DNA of 64,000 nucleotides from Yersinia enterocolitica. Its GTDB lineage: Bacteria; Pseudomonadota; Gammaproteobacteria; Enterobacterales; Enterobacteriaceae. Each line of letters opens with the position of its first letter. The first letter of the stretch is position 1. The stretch is from assembly GCA_002082245.2 (NCBI GenBank), contig NBTC02000002.1, forward strand, positions 1,178,001 to 1,242,000, written 5' to 3'. The notes below the pieces were generated by a model that saw only the letters and a list, made by a program, of their open reading frames with translations, searched no databases and had not been told where the DNA came from. Below, piece after piece: positions 39,948-48,497 of the stretch. A program made the translations under genes and the position numbers.

Positions 39948-40784
39948 GTGACCACAGGATCAACCGCAGCAAAACCCACACATCGCCCAGTTCCACCGCG
40001 TCTGATTCAGGTGAAAAAGATAGTGGATACCTCACCGCATTTACGTCGAATCACCTTCCATAGCCCGACATTGCAGAATTACCCGTCTGATTGCGCGGGC
40101 GCTCATTTGAAAATCTTCCTACCTTTGGCGAGCCAAACTCAGCCGGAACTGCCAGTACTTGGTGAAAAAGGTCCAATCTGGCCTGCCGCCGAGGTCCGTC
40201 CGATTGTTCGAACCTATTCTGTTCGTGCTTCTCGCCCAGAACTGAGTGAGCTGGATATTGAGTTTGCTATTCATGATCACCGTGGTCCGGCGGTCGATTT
40301 TGCCCGCAATGCCAAAGTCGGTGATTGGTTAGGGATTACCAATCCTGGTGGACCGGAAACTATGTTGCCAGCAGCGGCATACAGCTATCTAGTGGGTGAC
40401 CCCGCCTCACTGCCCGCTATTGCCGCCTTACTGGAAACCCTGCCTGCAAATGCCGAAGGCCATGCCATCATCCGTGTAGATAGCCCGCAAGATGTATTGA
40501 ATCTGATTAAACCTGCCGGGTTGGAACTGAGTTGGGTCATTGGGGGTACGGAAAAAACAGGTGATGTGATAACCCAATTCTGTGCGCTGAATCTGCTGAT
40601 GGAAGAGTCAACATTCTGGCTGGCTGGAGAAGATAGCATGGTGGTGCAATTGCGCCGTTATCTGCGCCGAGAAAAAGGGTGTGAGCGGCAGCAACTTTAT
40701 GCTGTACCCTACTGGCGCGAAGGGCTGAATGAAGAAGATTATCACCATAAGCGCCATGAAGTTATGGACAATATTGACGAGTAA
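39948..40784 (+). CDS. Siderophore-interacting protein, NADPH-dependent ferric-siderophore reductase family
   Basis: A 278-residue cytoplasmic flavoprotein of the SIP family (ViuB/YqjH-like). The N-terminal FAD-binding domain includes RTYSVRASRPELSELDIEFAIH (RxYSxR flavin motif) and GPAVDFARNAKVGDWLGITNPGG. The C-terminal SIP domain has YLVGDPASLPAIAALLETLP and ends with a WREGLNEEDYHHKRHE motif. These enzymes reduce ferric siderophores after uptake to release iron. A Fur-like box lies upstream, consistent with expression under iron limitation. It begins with GTG; GAAGGA precedes it. Confidence 0.9.
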   Translation: MTTGSTAAKPTHRPVPPRLIQVKKIVDTSPHLRRITFHSPTLQNYPSDCAGAHLKIFLPLASQTQPELPVLGEKGPIWPAAEVRPIVRTYSVRASRPELSELDIEFAIHDHRGPAVDFARNAKVGDWLGITNPGGPETMLPAAAYSYLVGDPASLPAIAALLETLPANAEGHAIIRVDSPQDVLNLIKPAGLELSWVIGGTEKTGDVITQFCALNLLMEESTFWLAGEDSMVVQLRRYLRREKGCERQQLYAVPYWREGLNEEDYHHKRHEVMDNIDE

Positions 40785-40810
40785 GATTAATTAATATCTG
40801 TAAAATCAAT

Positions 40811-40860
40811 GGACATTACCCTGTAGTGTCCGTTTTCATAGCTATTTTTTTTACCCTTTC
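40811..40860 (+). terminator. Terminator after the SIP gene
   Basis: GGACATT at 40811-40817 pairs, with one mismatch, with AGTGTCC at 40825-40831. GTTTT and then a run of eight T follow. It lies about 25 bases after the stop. Confidence 0.6.
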
Positions 40861-41005
40861 CAGTTAAAACCTTGTAAATTTTCTGCGACAATTCCCTGTT
40901 ATTTGTTAGTCTTAAAGCTACTTAGCCTACAATATGGCACTTAATTATCATTAAATGGCTCTAATGCCCGTTTAATGCAGTAAAGTTATTAGGAGCGCTC
41001 TCGAA

Positions 41006-42115
41006 ATGAAGTCGCAAAATGATCCTGGCCGATCTAAATCTCGCCATCACGAATACTCCCTCATCCTGCCGATCATTGCATTGGTCATTCTTAATATCTG
41101 GGGTGATACCAGCAATTTTGCTGCTGTTATTGTTATCAACCTGATCGCACTTGTGGGTATCCTGAGCAGTGCTTTTAGCGTAGTGCGCCATGCCGACGTA
41201 TTAGCACACCGCCTGGGAGAACCCTATGGCTCTTTAATCCTCAGTCTGTCGGTTGTTGTGCTTGAGGTCAGTTTGATCTCAGCCATGATGGCAACAGGTG
41301 ATGCCGCACCCGCCCTGATGCGCGATACGCTCTATTCAATCATCATGATTGTGATTGGTGGATTGGTCGGTGTTTCCTTGCTGCTCGGCGGTCGAAAATT
41401 TGCTACCCAGCATGTCAATCTGGTAGGCATTAAACAGTATCTGATGGCTATATTCCCGCTGGCTATCATTGTGTTGGTGCTACCGAGTACCCTGCCCGGC
41501 GGCAACTTTAGCGTGGCTCAATCACTGGTTGTCGCAGCAATTTCAGCCGCGATGTACGGTGTTTTTCTGCTGATTCAAACCAAAACGCACCAAAGTCTAT
41601 TTGTGTATGAACATGAGGATGAAGGTGACGACCCGAGTGACCCTCACCATGGTAAGCCATCCTCACACAGTAGCTTGTGGCACACATTTTGGTTGTTAAT
41701 TCATTTAATAGCAGTAATAGCCGTTACCAAATTTGATGCCAACCCATTAGAAGCACTGCTTACTGAGTTAAATGCACCGGCTAAATTTACCGGTTTCCTG
41801 ATTGCTCTGCTAATCCTCTCCCCTGAAGGATTAGGGGCGTTAAAAGCGGTGCTGGCTAATCAGGTACAGCGTGCGATGAACCTGTTCTTCGGCTCAGTGC
41901 TGGCAACCATTTCACTGACCGTTCCTGCGGTTACCTTGATTGCGGTAATCACCGGGCAAGAGTTGAACTTTGGTCTGGAAGCGCCACATATCGTGGTGAT
42001 GGTCAGCGTGTTGATTTTGTCGCAAATATCATTTTCCACCGGCAGAACCAACGTACTTAATGGTACCGCCCATCTGGCGCTATTTGCCGCTTATATGATG
42101 ACTATCATGCTGTAA
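41006..42115 (+). CDS. chaA: Calcium/sodium-proton antiporter ChaA
   Basis: A 369-residue inner-membrane cation/proton exchanger of the CaCA superfamily. Two inverted repeats of helices are separated by an acidic, His-rich loop (VYEHEDEGDDPSDPHHGK, about residues 206-223). The alpha motifs are GEPYGSLILSLSVVVLEVSLI and ILSPEGLGALKAV, which hold the ion-coordinating Glu residues. ChaA exports Ca2+, Na+ and K+ at alkaline pH. Length matches E. coli ChaA. ATG preceded by TAGGAG. Confidence 0.94.
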   Translation: MKSQNDPGRSKSRHHEYSLILPIIALVILNIWGDTSNFAAVIVINLIALVGILSSAFSVVRHADVLAHRLGEPYGSLILSLSVVVLEVSLISAMMATGDAAPALMRDTLYSIIMIVIGGLVGVSLLLGGRKFATQHVNLVGIKQYLMAIFPLAIIVLVLPSTLPGGNFSVAQSLVVAAISAAMYGVFLLIQTKTHQSLFVYEHEDEGDDPSDPHHGKPSSHSSLWHTFWLLIHLIAVIAVTKFDANPLEALLTELNAPAKFTGFLIALLILSPEGLGALKAVLANQVQRAMNLFFGSVLATISLTVPAVTLIAVITGQELNFGLEAPHIVVMVSVLILSQISFSTGRTNVLNGTAHLALFAAYMMTIML

Positions 42116-42138
42116 CTTCATGCCCGCCAAGGGACAAG

Positions 42139-42175
42139 CAAAGGGCAAACGTTTATCGCGCTTGCCCTTTTTTAT
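42139..42175. terminator. Terminator between chaA and phoH
   Basis: AAAGGGCAA pairs with TTGCCCTTT around about 13 nt, followed by TTTT. It serves chaA. A second inverted repeat, ATTCATAAC / GTTATGAAT (42186-42208), overlaps the phoH stop codon. Confidence 0.75.
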
Positions 42176-42200
42176 CGGGTCATCCATTCATAACACTGAG

Positions 42201-42989
42201 TTATGAATAGGCATTTAGAGTGTGTTGGCAGAGTGCAGAGCGGACACAGTCCTGTTTATCAAAGCGGATGATACCAATCATTTCATCCTCAGCAAAACGC
42301 TCCAGCGCGTCACTGAGACCTGATTTCACACCACGCGGAAGGTCGCATTGGGTGATATCGCCATTAACGATGACCGTAACATTTTCACCGAGACGGGTTA
42401 GGAACATCTTCATTTGGCTGGCGGTTACATTTTGTGCCTCATCGAGGATCACTACCGCATTCTCAAAGGTACGCCCGCGCATATAGGCGAAAGGCGCAAT
42501 TTCCACTTTGCCGATTTCTGGGCGCAGGCAGTATTGCATGAAAGACGAGCCGAGCCGGCGCAGCAGAATGTCATACACCGGGCGGAAGTAAGGCGCGAAC
42601 TTCTCAGAGATATCACCAGGTAAGAACCCCAGATCCTCATCAGCCTGTAGTACAGGTCGCGTCACAATTATCCGATCAACTTCTTTGTGAATCAGTGCTT
42701 CTGCGGCCTTAGCCGCGCTGATAAAGGTTTTACCACACCCAGCTTCGCCGGTCGCAAAGATGAGCAGTTTATTGTCTATGGCTGATAAGTAATGACCTTG
42801 AGCTTCCGTACGCGCCTGAATAACGGAGGTATCACGGCTATCCCGTGCCATACCTATTGATTCAACACCGCCCATTTGCACTAACGATGTCACGTTTTCT
42901 TCCTCACGTTGACGATGGCTACGTGAATCACGTCTAATTACGCGTTTCGCTTCACGACGAGCTTTGATCACTGCTTTCTGTCTTCCCAT
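42201..42989 (-). CDS. phoH: PhoH-family ATPase
   Basis: A 262-residue cytoplasmic P-loop protein. The N-terminal basic stretch (MGRQKAVIKARREAKRVIRR) is followed by the PhoH NTPase domain with Walker A GEAGCGKTF and Walker B VVILDEAQN. VTRPVLQADEDLGFLPGD is a family signature. The protein corresponds along its length to E. coli PhoH (PsiH), a phosphate-starvation-inducible ATPase thought to act on RNA. No clear Pho box was identified in the short region upstream. Confidence 0.94.
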   Translation of the reverse strand: MGRQKAVIKARREAKRVIRRDSRSHRQREEENVTSLVQMGGVESIGMARDSRDTSVIQARTEAQGHYLSAIDNKLLIFATGEAGCGKTFISAAKAAEALIHKEVDRIIVTRPVLQADEDLGFLPGDISEKFAPYFRPVYDILLRRLGSSFMQYCLRPEIGKVEIAPFAYMRGRTFENAVVILDEAQNVTASQMKMFLTRLGENVTVIVNGDITQCDLPRGVKSGLSDALERFAEDEMIGIIRFDKQDCVRSALCQHTLNAYS

Positions 42990-43048
42990 AGTGGCACCTT
43001 ACAGTTTGTTTCACCTACCGCAGCAGCGGTTGCCTGCGCGATTATATC

Positions 43049-43107
43049 CGTCATACTTCAAGCTGCATGTGTGTTGACTTCCTGCAACTCGAATTACTTT
43101 GGGTATA
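43049..43107 (-). repeat. Enterobacterial intergenic palindromic repeat, copy 1
   Basis: On the - strand the element reads ATACCCAAAGTAATTCGAG, TTGCAGG, a short spacer, then CAGCTTGAAGTATGACGG. The ends are imperfect inverted copies (CGAGTTGCAG / CTGCA-CTTGAAG). I recognise this ATACCC...TTGCAG pattern as common between genes in Yersinia and Serratia. A related half copy occurs at 52919-52950. Confidence 0.6.
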
Positions 43108-43737
43108 TGTTTCACATACGGATGAGGTTTTTGGCTTCCTTCGCAGCCAATAATAGCCAATGAAAAATGCGAGTAGCGTCAACACCCAGGCCCCAAAATG
43201 ACTTGTGTAAAAACAGGTCTGGGGTGAGAACGATATCGCAAGGGAGTTATTACGTGACATGAATACTTGAAACAATAACGCTGGAGACAAAAATATATCA
43301 GGGATAGATAATGACAGTACTGCTGGAAAATGAGAGTCGGAGGGGGAGCCCTCGTAACAACGAGTTGCTTGGGTAAAACAGTGGTCTTGTCTTAACAGCC
43401 CAATCATGGACTCTAGCATTAGCGATCCCCGCAGTGATAAACAACAGCCTAAGCTATGCACCGTGTGAAAAATACCGCCAGATGATTACAGTATAATGAC
43501 ACTCTTAAGTTTCGCGATCTCAAAATGTAAAAAAATATAATTTTTTTATTTGCTCATTTTTTGCTCTGATTATTTTTTGCATCGCGCTATACTATTAAGC
43601 CCTGTTTTACTCCCTGCATCAAACGAGCTTCGTAATTTCGCCTTTACCTTTTTTATTTGGGTTATAAGTAAAGACGAAAATAAAAAAACATCATTAATAC
43701 AATAGAATAAACTCAAATGTAATTAACCAGATCCTCT
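43108..43737. other. Region between phoH and the acetyltransferase gene, with a doubtful ORF
   Basis: About 630 bases. An open frame on the - strand (43051-43461, 136 codons) contains one hydrophobic stretch (FGAWVLTLLAFFIGYYWLRR), but its last 18 codons are the palindromic repeat and it has no recognisable family, so I do not call it a gene. From 43500 to 43737 the DNA is AT-rich and empty. Confidence 0.35.
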
Positions 43738-44445
43738 CTAACGGCTGATTCTTAAATCCTGTAAACGTGCTATTTGTCGGCCTTCACTATCAAAGTTCTC
43801 CAGAGCCAGCCAATCATTAAATGCCTGCTTAATTAATGGCCATTCACGATCAGTTATGGAATACCAATTGGTGTCTCTATTGCGCCCTTTAGTCACAATC
43901 GCCTGACGAAATTGGCCCTCATACTGAAAACCAAAACGAGACGCAGCAGAGTTTGAGGGTTCATTCAATGAATCGCATTTCCACTCACAGCGCCGATAAC
44001 CTAATTTATCGAAGACATAATGTAATAGTAAATATATTGCCTCTGTCCCTGCCGAGTTACGTTTTAAACGTGGCGACCAATTCACTGAACCTATCTCGAT
44101 AACACCATTATTCTCATCAATTCGCTGTAAGCCAACCGTCCCCAATGCAAGGCCCGTCTGTGCATCAATAACCGTATAGTGGACAGCCCCCGGTGCATTG
44201 ATCAGGGTTTGCAGATAGAGATGAAAATCAGCTTCATTTTCAGGTCGTTCACAATAAAAATAAGTCCAGTCATCGGCCTCTTTCGCCATGTGATACGCCT
44301 GATATAACGACGCTTCATGCTTGTCTGCATTCACTGGCGCGAGATAGCAAAAATGGCCGGGTAAAATCTCACGCTGAGGTTGCTGCGCTGATTGCCAATG
44401 CGGTAATTCAGTGCCGATAGTTTGCCCAAAATAGTTTTGCTTCAC
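43738..44445 (-). CDS. GNAT-family N-acetyltransferase, RimJ/RimL-like
   Basis: A 235-residue GNAT enzyme of the RimJ/RimL type (Acetyltransf_3). After about 45 residues, PVNADKHEASLYQAYHMAKEADDWTYF begins the fold. ALGTVGLQRIDENNGVIEIGSVNWSPRLKRNSAGTEA holds the beta-strands and the acetyl-CoA loop, followed by YVFDKLGYRRCEWKCDSLNEPSNSAASRFGFQYEG, the usual family ending. Relatives acetylate ribosomal-protein N-termini, tRNA-linked compounds or small toxins; the target is not known. It is a single gene. Confidence 0.87.
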   Translation of the reverse strand: MKQNYFGQTIGTELPHWQSAQQPQREILPGHFCYLAPVNADKHEASLYQAYHMAKEADDWTYFYCERPENEADFHLYLQTLINAPGAVHYTVIDAQTGLALGTVGLQRIDENNGVIEIGSVNWSPRLKRNSAGTEAIYLLLHYVFDKLGYRRCEWKCDSLNEPSNSAASRFGFQYEGQFRQAIVTKGRNRDTNWYSITDREWPLIKQAFNDWLALENFDSEGRQIARLQDLRISR

Positions 44446-44611
44446 TGTATGCTCCTTTTAAACACAACTGGCAGAGGAATATCAATTATTACGATACTCA
44501 ATGATTTCACGCGCGGTAATTCCTGCCAAATCATAGCAATATATAAGGCAAGAATGGCAAAACAAAGTGACGTTTTTTGGCGGGAAATAGCTGAAATAAT
44601 AGCAAGCAGGG

Positions 44612-44660
44612 TCTGAATACCCGATATAAGTACAGAATAACTTACTATCAGGTATTCAGA
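44612..44660. terminator. Large inverted repeat after the hms operon
   Basis: TCTGAATACC at 44612-44621 and GGTATTCAGA at 44651-44660 form a perfect 10-bp stem. Partial inner pairing (GATA-AAGT / ACTT-TATC) extends it to a 49-nt cruciform. It lies 13 bases beyond the hmsS stop and may end the hmsHFRS transcript, though a T run is missing. Confidence 0.45.
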
Positions 44661-44672
44661 GATGATGGCCCA

Positions 44673-45140
44673 TCACCCCCGGCGTAGATTAACTACCGGT
44701 GCAACGGTGGGAAGCTGTAGTCCTTCTTTGACGTCCAGTAATTGCCCATGTTCATCATTATATAACGTGAGACAGGAACCCGCTTGAAGCTGAGCCACCA
44801 CCTCCGCTGAAAGTTCCATACTGCTAGCCAACTCATCATCATTCAGATGTGGTCGATGCCCACGACGTTCTACCTGAAAACGCACCTGATTGTATTTAGC
44901 CCAGACGATGATTACCACGGCATTGAATGCCGCAATCGCCGCATACAATGCCAAGGTTGTCAGGCCGCTAATAATATACATTCTGAACGGAATCGGCCCC
45001 ATATTCGGCGCTCTACCAATCATGTCGAGAAAACCTTTCACGAACAGAAAGATAAAACCTATCCAGGCCAATGCCGTGATAATAATGTCGATCCAGCGCG
45101 GTATCAGCCGCTGTTCAGTGTGAATAAGAGGTGCACTCAT
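44673..45140 (-). CDS. hmsS: HmsS, PgaD-like subunit of poly-GlcNAc synthesis
   Basis: A 155-residue inner-membrane protein with two membrane segments near the N-terminus ([20 protein letters not shown] and [21 protein letters not shown]), as in PgaD. The start [18 protein letters not shown] is typical. HmsS assists the glycosyltransferase HmsR in making poly-beta-1,6-N-acetylglucosamine, in E. coli with c-di-GMP bound at the PgaC-PgaD interface. Its start overlaps the end of hmsR by 4 bases (ATGA). Confidence 0.95.
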   Translation of the reverse strand: MSAPLIHTEQRLIPRWIDIIITALAWIGFIFLFVKGFLDMIGRAPNMGPIPFRMYIISGLTTLALYAAIAAFNAVVIIVWAKYNQVRFQVERRGHRPHLNDDELASSMELSAEVVAQLQAGSCLTLYNDEHGQLLDVKEGLQLPTVAPVVNLRRG

Positions 45141-46471
45141 GGTTTAACCCTCCCGATCCCACGGTCAGGGCTAACCCAACGCGCACGTTTACGCTTGGTA
45201 TTGAGCATGACTTTGGGGAACGAAACCACTGTGGTGAACAAGCTCAGCATCCAGTAGACCATGGGATACCAGATAATCCAAAACAGTGAACTACCCAGTT
45301 TAGGCTCATAGCGCCGTTCAATGACCAAGCTTATCGCAAACTGCATCAAGCAAGTCAACGCCAGTACCATCCCGGTAAAGGCCGGTGGGAAGACTGTTTG
45401 TACATGGATACCTGGCGGTAAAGTAATAACCAATCCCAGTAGGAACAGGATAATACTGAACAGGTAAGTGAACGCCCAGGTTATCGACAGTGAATATTCA
45501 AGAAACAGTAACCACATGCGGCGATTACGCCAGCGCCACAGCTTAAACATATTTTTCAGGAAAACTTCAGCCCCGCCCTGCGCCCAACGCAAACGTTGCT
45601 TCCATAAACCACGTAAGGTTTCCGGCATCAAAATCCAGCACAAACCGCGAGGCTCAAAGAATACTGACCAGTGCCTGATTTGTAATTTCCAACTGATATC
45701 GATGTCTTCCGTGATCATGTCCGGGCTCCAGTAGCCCACATCCGCCAGTGCTCGGCGACGGAACGCAGCAACCACACCAGAGACGGTGAAAACTTGACCA
45801 TAGACACGTTGTGTCCGTTTAATCAGCCCGATGATAGAAGAGAACTCACCAACCTGCACACGGCCAACCAACGTTGAGCGCGTACGGATTCGCGGGTTAC
45901 CGGTAACCGCACCCGTGCGTGGATTCGCAATCAGCGGCGCGACCAAATAAGGCACCGCTTTGCTGTCCAGTAGGGCATCACCATCAATACATACCAGATA
46001 TTCACTACGTGCCGCTGCTGCTCCCATACGCAGAGCAATAGCTTTACCCTGATTATGAGCCAGATGAATAACACGCAACCGCGAGTCCTCAGCCAACAGG
46101 CCATCCAGCACTTGTGCAGTATCATCACTGGAGCCATCGTTAATGGCGATCACTTCAATATTGGTGTAAGTCTGTGCCAATGCCGCGTGAATGGTTTCCC
46201 GCGCATTCTCTCCCTCATTAAAACAAGGGATTAAAATAGACACTAACGGATTACCTTTTAGCTCCGGTGCGGGAACATCATCGCCCCACGGCCAGTGTCT
46301 TTCTCGGCGTAGCCAAAAATAGACACCACCGGTTATCCAAATACCGGACATAAAGAGCGGATAGAAGAAAACAAAATTCAGCAACACATCACCAGTAAAG
46401 AGCAGGATCATACCCGCAGGTATACTCAGTACTAGGCATAGGATGAGTAACGCAATAATTCTATCGATCAT
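45137..46471 (-). CDS. hmsR: HmsR, poly-GlcNAc glycosyltransferase
   Basis: A 444-residue processive GT2-family membrane glycosyltransferase (PgaC homologue). Two N-terminal helices come before the catalytic domain: [36 protein letters not shown], then TEDIDISW and the processivity motif QRLRWAQGG (QxxRW). Further helices near the C-terminus follow. It polymerises UDP-GlcNAc into poly-beta-1,6-GlcNAc. The ATG at 46471 ([12 protein letters not shown]) is preferred over a longer frame and overlaps the hmsF end by 11 bases. Confidence 0.95.
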   Translation of the reverse strand: MIDRIIALLILCLVLSIPAGMILLFTGDVLLNFVFFYPLFMSGIWITGGVYFWLRRERHWPWGDDVPAPELKGNPLVSILIPCFNEGENARETIHAALAQTYTNIEVIAINDGSSDDTAQVLDGLLAEDSRLRVIHLAHNQGKAIALRMGAAAARSEYLVCIDGDALLDSKAVPYLVAPLIANPRTGAVTGNPRIRTRSTLVGRVQVGEFSSIIGLIKRTQRVYGQVFTVSGVVAAFRRRALADVGYWSPDMITEDIDISWKLQIRHWSVFFEPRGLCWILMPETLRGLWKQRLRWAQGGAEVFLKNMFKLWRWRNRRMWLLFLEYSLSITWAFTYLFSIILFLLGLVITLPPGIHVQTVFPPAFTGMVLALTCLMQFAISLVIERRYEPKLGSSLFWIIWYPMVYWMLSLFTTVVSFPKVMLNTKRKRARWVSPDRGIGRVKP

Positions 46472-48485
46472 ATAAAGGGTACCAGGCAGAAGATAGCACA
46501 GGGCGGACATCTTTTAGCGGTGGTTCGCCAGTGATAAAGTTATCCGGATAGTAACCAAAATTTTGCGCGCCATTTAACTGCAACTGGCGCATCCATCCCG
46601 CCAGTATCGGGCCGCTGATGGCATTGCTGCCCTCAGGCTTGGTCCAGTCCTTCGATTGCAGTTCAAATACGGTTTTATTCAGGGCCCCAGGGCGCTCTGC
46701 AACTTTATTAACTAATTGCGATAGCCACTCATTAGACTCTGATAACGGCACCTTCTCCATTAGCGGCATTGCCATCGGGGCAACCCAATCATAGTTAGCC
46801 AGGAAATCATCAAGATTCTGCGCAAACCATGCTTCACTTTCCGGTTCTAAGATCGGCATAGCAAATATATTACGGGCAGATTTTACTTGTGGACCACGGA
46901 TATCACGCACCTGACGTGTTAACTCATTAGTAAAATCAACCAGATATTTACTCTTATATCGCGTCCAGCGGGCCATGGTTTCCGGGTCTTGGCGTATGGT
47001 AGCAATTGAACCTGGGAAACCGGCTTTCTCATATGCACGGATAGCATCCGGCGATGCATCTTCAAAATCAGACATTACCGCGTCGTCATGATAGAGAATC
47101 CCGTCAATCGGTGCGCTATAGGCCATATCGCGATAAATATCGATGATGCGCTGTCTGACTTCCGGGTTAAATGGCGATAGGCGACGATATTGATCCGGAT
47201 CGATACTGGTTTTCCCTGTTTTTGGGTCAATACGCTTAATCCGTGGTAACGACGGGTCCATCTCAAATGCCAACACCGGCATCCAGGCATAAACATCCAC
47301 ATCAGGGCGTGATGCTAGTTGCCAGGCAACGCGGTTAAACAAGTTCTGGCGCATTGGTATCCAACGGTTAGGGAAGTATACCTGACGAATATTGCCATCC
47401 CCTTTCGGATCAGAAAATGCTTGCAGGAACACCGTGGTGACGCGTAAATCAGAAATCCGTTGTACCAGTTTGTCGAGATTTTCCTTTTCCTGTACCGGGT
47501 CTGGATCGTAGAGATAATCCAAGTCAACATGCGCCACCCGCATGATGTCTTTTTCCTGCACAGAGGTAACCAACTGGGCAAAGTCTTTCAACGACGGATT
47601 ATTACTGATCAAGATACGCGGTATATTCATCAGATCATTGACGTTACCAATACCGGGCTCCAGTGTCATAGCCATCTGGTAACCGTGTTGGCGTAAGATA
47701 TTTAACACGGTTCCATTGGCTGCACCGTATGGCCAAACCCAGACTCTCGGTTGCTTGCCCGTTGCCTGAATAAGACGCTGAGTTATCAAGGTAACCTCTT
47801 TTTCCATCCGCTGCTTGAAAGCCGCTTCAGTTTCATATTTTTTCGTTTTAGGGTCATAAATCAAGTTGGCTGCTGCCGGTTCGGTATTCCCCTGCGGGTT
47901 TGCTATCACGCCGTAATGGGAAGCGTAAGTATGTGCACCGATTTCAATCAGTTTTGATTTAGCCATTTCGCTGATCTGTTTCCAGGTAAGAAAACGATCG
48001 CGATCAGTACTTAAACCACCGAAATCCACCTTCTTATTCGGTGGCGTATCGATCCAAGTCCCCACTGGAGCCAGTACTGCACTCAAATTATTGGCTTCTA
48101 ACAATGGGTAAACACGGTTATAAAAACTACTGTACCCATCGTCAAAGGTCAGTAAAATGGCTTTATTAGGCAGCGGTGCGCCACCATTACGGGCCGCTAA
48201 AATCTGATCAACAGACACCACGTTGTAACGATTATCCTTTAGCCAGGCCAATTGTTCACTTAATGCGCTGCTTCTTACTGACAGATAGCGTTGGTCTGCG
48301 GATTCATCTTCAACGTCGTGATAAGCAATAACCACAAAGGTATTTTTTTGCCACGGCCTTTCACTTAGCGGCAATGCCCGCTCAGCGGGTGGAACGAATA
48401 CCGGTTTCTCTGCATAACACACCGAGGCCAGCACCGTTATCATTCCTACTACAAGTATTCGTATAAAAAATAGTATCTTCGCCAT
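46461..48485 (-). CDS. hmsF: HmsF, poly-GlcNAc N-deacetylase/hydrolase
   Basis: A 674-residue PgaB homologue at the outer membrane or periplasm. A signal peptide ends at VCYAEK without a lipobox Cys in the standard place (VLASVCYA has a Cys that might serve). The NodB-type deacetylase domain (about 50-290) has [18 protein letters not shown] (Asp-Asp) and the zinc motif [10 protein letters not shown] (HxxxxH). A C-terminal GH-type barrel (about 310-640) includes [14 protein letters not shown] and [14 protein letters not shown]. Partial deacetylation lets the polymer be exported through HmsH. It lies 12 bases after hmsH. Confidence 0.95.
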   Translation of the reverse strand: MAKILFFIRILVVGMITVLASVCYAEKPVFVPPAERALPLSERPWQKNTFVVIAYHDVEDESADQRYLSVRSSALSEQLAWLKDNRYNVVSVDQILAARNGGAPLPNKAILLTFDDGYSSFYNRVYPLLEANNLSAVLAPVGTWIDTPPNKKVDFGGLSTDRDRFLTWKQISEMAKSKLIEIGAHTYASHYGVIANPQGNTEPAAANLIYDPKTKKYETEAAFKQRMEKEVTLITQRLIQATGKQPRVWVWPYGAANGTVLNILRQHGYQMAMTLEPGIGNVNDLMNIPRILISNNPSLKDFAQLVTSVQEKDIMRVAHVDLDYLYDPDPVQEKENLDKLVQRISDLRVTTVFLQAFSDPKGDGNIRQVYFPNRWIPMRQNLFNRVAWQLASRPDVDVYAWMPVLAFEMDPSLPRIKRIDPKTGKTSIDPDQYRRLSPFNPEVRQRIIDIYRDMAYSAPIDGILYHDDAVMSDFEDASPDAIRAYEKAGFPGSIATIRQDPETMARWTRYKSKYLVDFTNELTRQVRDIRGPQVKSARNIFAMPILEPESEAWFAQNLDDFLANYDWVAPMAMPLMEKVPLSESNEWLSQLVNKVAERPGALNKTVFELQSKDWTKPEGSNAISGPILAGWMRQLQLNGAQNFGYYPDNFITGEPPLKDVRPVLSSAWYPLYDR

Positions 48486-48497
48486 GGCGCTGATCCC

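Noticed and set aside
43051..43461. 136-codon open frame on the - strand with one hydrophobic segment
   Set aside because: Its last codons are the palindromic repeat, it has no known family, and the start has no clear ribosome binding site.
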